Below are positions 1 to 7,008 of a DNA stretch of 47,916 nucleotides, piece after piece. The notes under the pieces were generated by a model. The model was not told the DNA's origin. It searched no databases and saw nothing but the letters and a program-made list of their open reading frames with translations. Within the stretch, counting starts at the first letter, position 1; the number at the start of each line of letters is the position of its first letter. The stretch lies in assembly GCA_021787615.1 (NCBI GenBank), contig JAJYLP010000017.1:1-47916 (forward strand), written 5' to 3'. This stretch comes from Pseudomonadota bacterium. GTDB taxonomy: Bacteria; Pseudomonadota; Gammaproteobacteria; Steroidobacterales; Steroidobacteraceae. The translations under genes were made by a program, and so were the position numbers.

Positions 1-64
1 GCTTGCTTTCGAACGCCCCGTTACGAATCATTCATGACAGTTTCGTCGCGTCGGCGACCGATGT

Positions 65-76
65 CACATGCATGTG
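65..76. promoter_or_regulatory. 12-bp perfect palindrome upstream of the TonB receptor
   Basis: CACATGCATGTG is a perfect palindrome about 75 bp before the receptor start codon. It could be an operator for a sugar-responsive regulator, but no regulator gene is in the window and the site matches no consensus I can name. The role is inference only. Confidence 0.25.
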
Positions 77-97
77 CCCGGCCGCTGCCGAGATGCA

Positions 98-111
98 GTC
101 CGTAAACGGAC
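98..111. promoter_or_regulatory. inverted repeat upstream of the TonB receptor
   Basis: GTCCGTAAACGGAC is a 6-2-6 perfect inverted repeat about 40 bp before the GTG start of the receptor gene, a usual place for an operator. The regulator is unknown. No clear -35/-10 pair was recognised in bases 1-150, which otherwise hold no gene. Confidence 0.3.
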
Positions 112-150
112 GGGTAGTAGCAATTCCACTTTGCCCTCGGGGGGGTTCTC

Positions 151-3090
151 GTGATTACCAGACGCAAGCGCAGTATTCTTGAATTGGCGGTCGCCACCGC
201 CTGCTTCGGCGCCGCCGCCGTCGCCGCCGCCATCCCGGTCACGGCGGTCGCAGCGCCGCAGAGCGCGAGCGCGCAGACGAACTCGCACACCAAGAAGAAA
301 CAAAAGGTCGCCAACGAGGTCATCCTCAAGCAGGTGGTCGTCAACGGCTTCCTGAGCAGCATCCAGAACTCGATCGCGATCCAGAAGAACTCGAACTCCA
401 TCGTCGAGGCAATCTCGGCGCAGGACATCGGCCGGCTTCCGGCCACGAGTATCGCCTCCGCCCTGCAGCAGCTGCCCGGCGTCGCCGTGCAGATGGTCGC
501 CGGCGAGCCCCAGAGCGTGAACTTCCACGGTCTCGGCCAGGACTTCAGCACCGCGCTGCTCGACGGGGTCGAGCAGGTGACGACCGCGGAGAACCGCGGC
601 GTGCATTTCAACCAGTATCCGCCCGGCTTTTTCAAGACCATCAAGGTGTACGTGAGCCCGAAGGCCGACCTGATCGGCCAGGGCATGGCGGCGACCTTCT
701 ACCTGCAGACCTGGCGGCCGCTCGAGGAAAAGCACCGGGAAGCGGTCCTCAACGCCGACTACACCTGGCTCAGCCCCAAGGATCAGATGCCCGGCCCGGG
801 CTCGAGCGCCCAGGGCTACGATGTCAACGGCACATACATCAATCAGTTCGACGACCGGCGCTTCGGTGTGGCGCTCGGCGTCGACCTCAATGTCCTGCCG
901 GGCAAGCGGCTGCACGAGGCGCCCTGGGGCTACCCGACCGATTCGGCCGGCGACTTCGTGATCGGCGGCTCCAAGAACTACAACTATTCGAGCCTGAGCA
1001 AGCGCTATTCCTACTTCGCCACCCTCGAGTACCGGCCGTCGAGCGCCTACGCCACCACGCTCGACCTGTCGTACGAGGGTTACCAGAAGACGAGCCAGCG
1101 CAAGGGCATTGAGTTCCCGTTGTTCTGGTCCAGCGCGACACTTGCCACGGTGGGCCCGGTGGTCAACGGATTCGCCGAGAGCGGCACCTACACCGGCGTC
1201 TACCCGGTGATCCGCAACGACTACAACCATCACAAGGACCGCGTCTACAACATCCGTTGGGGCAACAGGTTCAAGTTCACCGACAGCTGGACCGGCAGCG
1301 TGGACGCGAGCTACAACAGCGCCATGCGGACCTATGGCAAGCTCGAGAATTACTCGGGCTTCGGCTACGACGGCCCGGCCAACAGCGCGACCGTGCCGCC
1401 GACCACCGTCAACTTCAGTTACGCTTCGGACGGCCAGCTGCTGCTGACCTCGCCGCAGAATTTCGCCTCCTCCTCGATCGTCCTGACCGACCCGCAGGGC
1501 TGGGGCGCGGGTGCGGGCCTCGTGCAGCAGGGCTTCCTCAATCAGCTGCACAACGAGGAGTATCTGGCGAACTTGAAGGCGGCCGCCACGCACTATTTCG
1601 AGACCGGGCCGATCTCCAGCGTGGAAATCGGCGCGGACTACGCGCACCATCACAAGAACGCCAACATCGGCCAGGACTACGTGGTGCTGCCGGGCAGCTG
1701 CTACATCTTCAGCAGCACGTGCACGCCGACCGAGACGGCGCCGATTCCCGCGAGTGCCTACACGGGCGCGGTGGATGCCCTCGGCTTCATGGGCATCGGG
1801 CCTCAGGTCACGTACAACCCGAATGCGCTGCTGGCCAGCGGTGCGGATCTGTTCTTCCCGACGACGGGCTCGAACACCGGGCCCATGGGGCCGCCGAACT
1901 GGTCGCTGCACGAGAACGACACTTATGGCTTCCTGCAGTTCAACCTGCAGACGTCGCTCGGTCCGGACGTCGGGCTGCGCGGCAACTTCGGCGTGCAGGT
2001 CGTCCATACTTCGCAGCAGTCCGAGGGCTCCCGTATTGCACCGGGGGTGACGGCAGGCGGCTCGTCGCAGGTCACCCTGATCCCCATGAGGGGCGGCACG
2101 AGCTTCACGCGTTATCTGCCCAGCTTGAATCTGGTGCTGACGCTGCCGCATGACTACCAGGTCAATCTCGGTGTCGCGCGCACCATGGCCCGCCCGCCCA
2201 TGAACGACATGGCGGCCAGCCTGTCGATCGGCACGAGTCCGCAGTACATCAGCAGCACGAACCCGAATCAGGCGTACTTCAGCGCCGGGGGCGGCAATCC
2301 GGCGCTGCTGCCGACCATGGGCACGAATGTCAACGTGAGCCTGGCGAAGTACTTCACCGGCGGTCATTACCAGTGCACCGCCGGGGAGCGGGCGCAGAAC
2401 TCGTCGCTGTGTTTGACCGGGGGCACCGGCTTCGTGCAGCTGTCGGGCTTCTTCCTGTCGCTGAGCAATTACATCAACCCATCTGCGGCTACGCTTTATA
2501 ACTTCGCGCCGTTCGTCAACTCGTACTTCGCGAGCAATCCAACCGGGCTGGCGCAGCTCGGCACGACGTATGGCACCCTGACCATCCCGCAAAACAACGG
2601 CTCCGGCCACATCTATGGCGGGCAGCTCGCGACCAACCTGCCGTTCGGCGATCTGACCCATTGGCTGAACGGCTTCGGCGTGGAGGCGAGCGGCACGCTG
2701 ACCCGCAGCGCGGTGTATTACCCGGGCAACACGCAGCCGGTGACGATCGTGGGCCTTGCCAAGTGGGTGGAGAACTACACGCTGTACTACGCGCACTCAG
2801 GATTCGAGGCGGATGTGAACTTCAACTCCCGCACGGCCGCGCTTGCCACCATCTTCGGCATCAGCGAGACCCGGCAGGAGGACATGCAGCGGGGCCAGCA
2901 CTGGCTCAGCGCCCAGGTGAGCTACCGGTTCGGCAGGGGCATGTTCAAGGGCCTGACGCTCATCGCCTCGGGCTGGAACCTCGGCAACGAGGTGCAGGAG
3001 GAGTACCAGAACAACGACCCGCGGCAGATCATCCGCTGGGAGCAGTACGGCCGCACGTACAACGTGGGATTCTCGTATAAGTTCCAGTAA
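151..3090 (+). CDS. TonB-dependent outer-membrane receptor, MalA-like (maltodextrin uptake predicted)
   Basis: Outer-membrane active transporter of 979 residues. The N terminus has a basic start and an Ala-rich hydrophobic signal peptide (about residues 5-40). A plug domain follows with the typical Xanthomonas/Caulobacter-type run from VVVNGF through IVEAISAQDIGRLP and SIASALQQLPGVAVQ (about 65-120). The rest is the beta-barrel, ending in SYKFQ. The start is GTG at 151: an in-frame TAG lies at 118 and no ATG is available in between, and a G-run sits about 6 bases upstream. The substrate is inferred from context: the genes downstream encode alpha-glucan hydrolases and a MalY-like transporter, as in Caulobacter and Xanthomonas maltose loci. 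Two terminator-like hairpins follow the stop codon, so it is probably a separate transcript. The family call is firm; the ligand is inferred. Confidence 0.9.
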   Translation: MITRRKRSILELAVATACFGAAAVAAAIPVTAVAAPQSASAQTNSHTKKKQKVANEVILKQVVVNGFLSSIQNSIAIQKNSNSIVEAISAQDIGRLPATSIASALQQLPGVAVQMVAGEPQSVNFHGLGQDFSTALLDGVEQVTTAENRGVHFNQYPPGFFKTIKVYVSPKADLIGQGMAATFYLQTWRPLEEKHREAVLNADYTWLSPKDQMPGPGSSAQGYDVNGTYINQFDDRRFGVALGVDLNVLPGKRLHEAPWGYPTDSAGDFVIGGSKNYNYSSLSKRYSYFATLEYRPSSAYATTLDLSYEGYQKTSQRKGIEFPLFWSSATLATVGPVVNGFAESGTYTGVYPVIRNDYNHHKDRVYNIRWGNRFKFTDSWTGSVDASYNSAMRTYGKLENYSGFGYDGPANSATVPPTTVNFSYASDGQLLLTSPQNFASSSIVLTDPQGWGAGAGLVQQGFLNQLHNEEYLANLKAAATHYFETGPISSVEIGADYAHHHKNANIGQDYVVLPGSCYIFSSTCTPTETAPIPASAYTGAVDALGFMGIGPQVTYNPNALLASGADLFFPTTGSNTGPMGPPNWSLHENDTYGFLQFNLQTSLGPDVGLRGNFGVQVVHTSQQSEGSRIAPGVTAGGSSQVTLIPMRGGTSFTRYLPSLNLVLTLPHDYQVNLGVARTMARPPMNDMAASLSIGTSPQYISSTNPNQAYFSAGGGNPALLPTMGTNVNVSLAKYFTGGHYQCTAGERAQNSSLCLTGGTGFVQLSGFFLSLSNYINPSAATLYNFAPFVNSYFASNPTGLAQLGTTYGTLTIPQNNGSGHIYGGQLATNLPFGDLTHWLNGFGVEASGTLTRSAVYYPGNTQPVTIVGLAKWVENYTLYYAHSGFEADVNFNSRTAALATIFGISETRQEDMQRGQHWLSAQVSYRFGRGMFKGLTLIASGWNLGNEVQEEYQNNDPRQIIRWEQYGRTYNVGFSYKFQ

Positions 3091-3110
3091 GCCGCATTCG
3101 GGAGGGAAGC

Positions 3111-3140
3111 ATCCCCGCCGGCTCGCGCCGGCGGGGATTT
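3111..3140 (+). terminator. intrinsic terminator after the TonB receptor gene
   Basis: A 12-bp perfect stem (3111-3122 with 3127-3138) closes a TCGC tetraloop and runs into TTT. It begins 20 bp after the receptor stop codon. The T-tract is short. Confidence 0.65.
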
Positions 3141-3214
3141 CAGAGCCGGCAGGCCGACTGAGCGGGCTCTCGCCTTCGTCTCTCTAACAATGTCGTAAGA
3201 AAAGCAACCCCCTC

Positions 3215-3250
3215 GGGCCCTGTCGGCGCGAACCGGCAGGGCCCTTCTTT
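3215..3250 (+). terminator. second terminator or attenuator before halogenase 1
   Basis: GGGCCCTGTCGG (3215-3226) pairs with CCGGCAGGGCCC (3233-3244) over 12 pairs with one G-T wobble. The loop is CGCGAA and TTCTTT follows. This is the stronger of two hairpins in series between the receptor and the halogenase. It lies 72 bp before the halogenase start, so it could instead attenuate a leader transcript. Confidence 0.65.
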
Positions 3251-3265
3251 ATCAGCCGCGCGCCG

Positions 3266-3294
3266 TTTCGGCTCGGCTTGGGCGGTGCTAGCAT
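3266..3294 (+). promoter_or_regulatory. possible promoter of halogenase 1
   Basis: TTTCGG (3266-3271), a 17-bp spacer and TAGCAT (3289-3294) form a weak sigma70-like promoter just after the terminator. A GGGAGG ribosome-binding site precedes the ATG at 3322. The -35 match is poor. Confidence 0.3.
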
Positions 3295-3321
3295 CGGGCC
3301 CGCGATGCGGGAGGACGGGAC

Positions 3322-4830
3322 ATGACTGAGCGGGCGATCAAGCGAGTGGTCATCGTCGGCGGCGGCACGGCCGGCTGGATGAGCGCGGCGGTACTGATGC
3401 GGACCATGGCTGCGAGCCTCGAGGTGCGCGTCATCGAGTCCGAGGCCATCGGCGTCATCGGGGTGGGCGAGGCGACGATCCCCCAGATCCGTAACGTGAA
3501 CCGCTTCCTCGGCATCGATGAGGACGCGATGCTGCGGGCGACCGGCGGCACCTTCAAGCTCGCGATCGAATTCAACGACTGGCTGCGCGTCGGCCACACG
3601 TACCTGCATGCATTCGGCGAGGTGGGGCTGCCGCTCGGCCCGCTGCCGTTTCAGCACTACTGGCTGCGCAGCCAGAAGGATGCGGCCGCCGCGGACCTGT
3701 GGACCTACTCGCTGAACGGGGCGGCCGCGCGCGCGCACCGCATGGCGCGCCTGGAGAAGATCGGCAATACGCCGCTCTCCGGCATCAACTACGCGTTCCA
3801 TTTCGACGCGACCCGTTACGGCCGCGTGCTGCGCGAGTTCGCCGAGCAGCGCGGCGCGAAGCGCACCGAGGGTCAGATCGTCGAGGTCAAGCTGCGTGGG
3901 ACCGACGGCCATATCGAGTCGCTCGTGCTGCAGAACGGCGAGCGCATCGAGGGGGATCTGTTCATCGATTGCTCGGGATTCCGCGCCCTGCTGATCGAGG
4001 GTGCGCTGCACAGCGGCTTCGACGACTGGCGCGAATGGCTGCCGTGCGATCGGGCCGTGGCGATCACGGCGACCAATGGCGCCGTGGTGCGCCCATTCAC
4101 CCAGGCCACAGCGCGGCCCGCGGGGTGGCAATGGCGCATTCCGCAGCAACATCGCAGCGGAGACGGGCATGTGTACTGCAGCGAGTTCATGAGCGACGAT
4201 GAGGCCACCTCGCTCCTGCTGTCCGGTCTCGAGGGGCCGGCGTTGAGCGAGCCGCGGCTCATTCGGATCTCGACCGGCGTGCGCCGCCGCCTGTGGCTGC
4301 GCAACTGCGTGGCCATCGGGCTCGCCGGGGGATTCATCGAGCCGCTGGAGTCGACGGCAATTCATCTGGCGCAGTCGGGCGTCAGCCGACTGCTCGCGCT
4401 CTTTCCCGACGCCGGCTTCGATCCGGCGATCGCCGAGGAGTACAACCGCCAGATGCGTCAGGAGTACGAACAGGTGCGGGATTTCGTGGTGCTGCACTAT
4501 CGCGCGACCGAGCGGCGCGATACGCCCTTCTGGCGGCACTGTGGGGCGCTACCCGCTCCTGCCGGGCTTGCCCGCAAGCTGGAGATCTTCGAGGCCACCG
4601 GTCAGATCTTTCGCGAGAACGAAGAACTCTTCACCGAGCAATCCTGGCTGCAGGTGATGATCGGACAGGGTATCAGGCCGCGGCGCTATCATCCGGTGGC
4701 CGACAACCTGCCCACCGAGCAATTTAACGAATTCCTGGGCAACATCCGCACGCTGATTCACGGTGCCGTGGAGCGCATGGACAGTCACGAGCGGTTCATT
4801 GCCGGGCATTGCGCGGCCGAGCCGCACTAG
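3322..4830 (+). CDS. flavin-dependent tryptophan-halogenase-family protein 1
   Basis: FADH2-dependent halogenase family member of 502 residues. It carries the nucleotide-binding VVIVGGGTAGWMSA (about 9-22), GVGEATIP, the halogenase lysine in GGTFKLAI (Lys79, the same number as in PrnA), the diagnostic GWQWRIP motif (268-274) and the active-site Glu343-Ser344 in PLEST. All key residues of an active halogenase are therefore present. In this family the lysine handles hypohalous acid and the WxWxIP motif separates halogenases from monooxygenases. The natural substrate is unknown. From memory, related Xanthomonas and Brevundimonas enzymes also lie next to TonB receptors and brominate indoles. A partner flavin reductase is not adjacent. 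The gene converges on halogenase 2, with 13 bp between the stop codons. Confidence 0.92.
   Translation: MTERAIKRVVIVGGGTAGWMSAAVLMRTMAASLEVRVIESEAIGVIGVGEATIPQIRNVNRFLGIDEDAMLRATGGTFKLAIEFNDWLRVGHTYLHAFGEVGLPLGPLPFQHYWLRSQKDAAAADLWTYSLNGAAARAHRMARLEKIGNTPLSGINYAFHFDATRYGRVLREFAEQRGAKRTEGQIVEVKLRGTDGHIESLVLQNGERIEGDLFIDCSGFRALLIEGALHSGFDDWREWLPCDRAVAITATNGAVVRPFTQATARPAGWQWRIPQQHRSGDGHVYCSEFMSDDEATSLLLSGLEGPALSEPRLIRISTGVRRRLWLRNCVAIGLAGGFIEPLESTAIHLAQSGVSRLLALFPDAGFDPAIAEEYNRQMRQEYEQVRDFVVLHYRATERRDTPFWRHCGALPAPAGLARKLEIFEATGQIFRENEELFTEQSWLQVMIGQGIRPRRYHPVADNLPTEQFNEFLGNIRTLIHGAVERMDSHERFIAGHCAAEPH
3886..3980 (+). repeat. tract identical to halogenase 2 (inverted copy at 5697-5791)
   Basis: These 95 bases are identical, in inverted orientation, to 5697-5791. 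The two copies encode the same residues of both halogenases. Similarity continues with scattered mismatches on both sides (about 3866-4055) and then drops sharply. Confidence 0.85.
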
Positions 4831-4843
4831 CGGCCGCTCCCGA

Positions 4844-6364
4844 TCAGATCGACAAGCCCGCGGCGCGGCAGTGCCGCTCGATGTACTCGCGGTGCGTGGG
4901 CAGAGCGTTCGCGGCCCGGTTCAGCACGTCGCGGATTCCTGCCAGATAGCGCCTCGCATCGACTTCGGTGTGCAGGTCGGCGAGCGGATGATGCCGCCCG
5001 GGCCACACCTCCTGGCCGGCGAGCACCGCCAGCCAGTTGCTGTTCTGGAACAGCTCGTGCGGTTCGGCGACGATATGTCCGTAGTGGCGGAACTGATCGA
5101 TCTTGTACCGCAGCGTCTGCGGAATCGGCACGGCGCGCGTGTGGCGCCACAGCGGCTCGTCACGCTGCTGCGCGTGATAGTGCAGGATGAGGAAATCGCG
5201 AATGCGCTCGTACTCGATGCGCGTCAGTCGATTGAACTCGCGCGCCAGCAACGGATCGCAATCCCGGTCCGGGAACAGCGCGAGCAATCGTGCGATCGCC
5301 GATTGCACCAAGTGCAGTGCGGTCGATTCCAGGGGCTCGAGAAAGCCAGCCGCCAGCCCGATGGCCACGCAATTGCGCGACCAGAATTCACGCCGGGCGC
5401 CGGCCGTGAACTTGATCAGCCGGGGCCCTCCCAGCGGCTCGCCCTCGAGGTTTGCCAGCAGAACCGCCGTGGCTTCGTCCTCGCTCGTGAACTCGCTGCA
5501 GTAAACGTGACCGTTCCCGATGCGGTGCTGCAGCGGAATGCGCCATTGCCAGCCGGCCGGCCGTGCTGTCGAACGCGTGTAGGGCGGCAGATCCTGGCCG
5601 ACCGGGCAGCCGACGGCGACGGCCCGGTCGCAGGGCAGCCATTCGCGCCAGTCATCGAAGCCGCTGTGCAGCGCGCCCTCGATCAGCAGGGCGCGAAATC
5701 CCGAGCAATCGATGAACAGATCCCCCTCGATGCGCTCGCCGTTCTGCAGCACGAGCGACTCGATATGGCCGTCGGTCCCACGCAGCTTGACGTCGACGAC
5801 CTTACCCTCGGTGCGCACGACGCCACGCCGCTCCGCGTAGCCGCGCAGGTATTTGGCGTACAGCGCCGCATCAAAATGATAGGCATAGTCGTACATCGAA
5901 AGCACGAGTCGCCGATCGGCGAGCGGCCGGTCAAAGCGGCCCGCCCGGGCCGCTGCCCACGCCATGGCATAGTCCTGTATTGGAACGCCGTCGCCACGCG
6001 ACCGCTCGCGCAGCCAGTAGTGGTGCAGAGGCACGGCATCGAAATCCGGCGCGAATCCCCCGAAAGGATGGAAATATCGCTGCCCGACCCGTGTCCAGTC
6101 GACGAACTCGATCCCGAGCTTGAAGGTGCCGCCGGTCGCGGCCGCGAACGCATTCTCCTCGATTCCCAGCTGCTCGTTGAAACGGCGGATCGGGGGAATC
6201 GTCGCCTCACCGACCCCTATGATCCCGATGGCGTCGGACTCGACCAACTCGATGGGCGTACGGCCCCGTGTCGCGGCGGCGAGCGCCGCCGCGCTCATCC
6301 AGCCCGCTGAACCGCCTCCCACGATGACGATGCGGCGAATATGGCGCTCTGGAGTGTCGGTCAT
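4844..6364 (-). CDS. flavin-dependent tryptophan-halogenase-family protein 2
   Basis: Second halogenase family protein, 506 residues, convergent with the first. It has IRRIVIVGGGSAGWMSA near the N terminus, GVGEATIP, the catalytic lysine in GGTFKLGI (Lys82), GWQWRIP (271-277) and Glu346 in PLEST, so it too looks intact. The start is placed at the ATG at 6364 (MTDTPERHIRR), where homology to the family begins. The frame stays open upstream to about 7036, but that stretch is Arg-rich low-complexity sequence and is not credible protein. There is no good Shine-Dalgarno site; the leader contains the inverted repeat CTCGTGAACACGAG. Most of the protein differs clearly from halogenase 1 except for a block of about 65 residues that is nearly identical even at DNA level, a sign of gene conversion. 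The substrate is unknown. Confidence 0.9.
   Translation of the reverse strand: MTDTPERHIRRIVIVGGGSAGWMSAAALAAATRGRTPIELVESDAIGIIGVGEATIPPIRRFNEQLGIEENAFAAATGGTFKLGIEFVDWTRVGQRYFHPFGGFAPDFDAVPLHHYWLRERSRGDGVPIQDYAMAWAAARAGRFDRPLADRRLVLSMYDYAYHFDAALYAKYLRGYAERRGVVRTEGKVVDVKLRGTDGHIESLVLQNGERIEGDLFIDCSGFRALLIEGALHSGFDDWREWLPCDRAVAVGCPVGQDLPPYTRSTARPAGWQWRIPLQHRIGNGHVYCSEFTSEDEATAVLLANLEGEPLGGPRLIKFTAGARREFWSRNCVAIGLAAGFLEPLESTALHLVQSAIARLLALFPDRDCDPLLAREFNRLTRIEYERIRDFLILHYHAQQRDEPLWRHTRAVPIPQTLRYKIDQFRHYGHIVAEPHELFQNSNWLAVLAGQEVWPGRHHPLADLHTEVDARRYLAGIRDVLNRAANALPTHREYIERHCRAAGLSI
5697..5791 (-). repeat. tract identical to halogenase 1 (inverted copy at 3886-3980)
   Basis: Inverted partner of the 95-bp identical tract in halogenase 1. 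The two copies are about 1.7 kb apart and could recombine to invert the 3' ends of both genes. Confidence 0.85.
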
Positions 6365-6372
6365 GCCGGTTG

Positions 6373-6386
6373 CTCGTGAACACGAG
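6373..6386. promoter_or_regulatory. inverted repeat in the halogenase 2 leader
   Basis: CTCGTGAACACGAG is a perfect 6-2-6 inverted repeat that ends 8 bp upstream of the halogenase 2 start codon (6364). It could be an operator or an mRNA hairpin over the ribosome-binding region. Inference only. Confidence 0.3.
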
Positions 6387-6744
6387 ACGCCGCCGTGCGG
6401 CGTCGCGAGCTCTTCGCGCTGATCTTGCCATAACGTACCGCGTCCCGCCGCGTCACTATGGTGTTCCGCGCGCGTCGGGGTGCGCAACGTCGACTCATTC
6501 CATCGACCATTGAAGCCCGGAGCTTTCGGATCGGGCCGGACCACTCGGCGCACCATGAATACGTATGCGAAGCGTTGCCAAGCCTGGCATACCCGCCGCA
6601 TTCTGCCCCAATAGCTCGGAGGACCGCGCACCGCACGCGCGGCATTGTCTTTGCGATCGCGTATCTGTGCAGAGCGCACGTGACAATGCCACGATGGAAG
6701 CGCGCGGAGCGCCGGCGGTGACGCAGATTGACCGGGATGCTTCG

Positions 6745-6762
6745 GGATGCGGTAACGCATCC
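6745..6762. promoter_or_regulatory. inverted repeat in the divergent control region
   Basis: GGATGCGGTAACGCATCC is a perfect 7-bp inverted repeat with a GTAA centre. TTGACC (6728-6733) lies just before it. It is a candidate operator for the glucan hydrolase run that starts at 7009; no matching regulator is known. Confidence 0.3.
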
Positions 6763-7008
6763 GCTCATCGAATCCGCATCCAATCGTCGCAGGCCGCGCG
6801 CTCTCGCGAATGCCATCGGTGAGAGGCGCCCGCATCGCGTTGCGATCACGGTTGCTCCGCACGCATCCCGGCTCGGCGCACGGCGCCGCAGGCCGCTTCC
6901 GTCGGGTGATCCCGCGAATCCGGCGCGCTGTGCGCCTCAGCGGGCGGTGTCCTCGGCGGCGAATTTGCACTGGCGCCAAGCTGAGCGCGGCGAGGGGGAT
7001 CTGACGAC

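Larger units (their letters stand above)
6365..7008. other. 644-bp gene-free region between halogenase 2 and the GH31 gene
   Basis: This is the only gap longer than 300 bp. Open frames here are short, Arg/Ser-rich and unlike any family, so I see no gene. It lies between divergent genes and should carry both promoters, but no convincing -35/-10 pair stands out. Two inverted repeats (6373-6386 and 6745-6762) and the palindrome ATACGTAT (6559-6566) are the visible structure. Confidence 0.6.

Noticed and set aside
64-2796. 910-codon open frame opposite the TonB receptor
   Set aside because: It is rich in Arg, Val, Ala and His without any domain, and lies antisense to a clear TonB receptor; long antisense frames are expected at this GC content.
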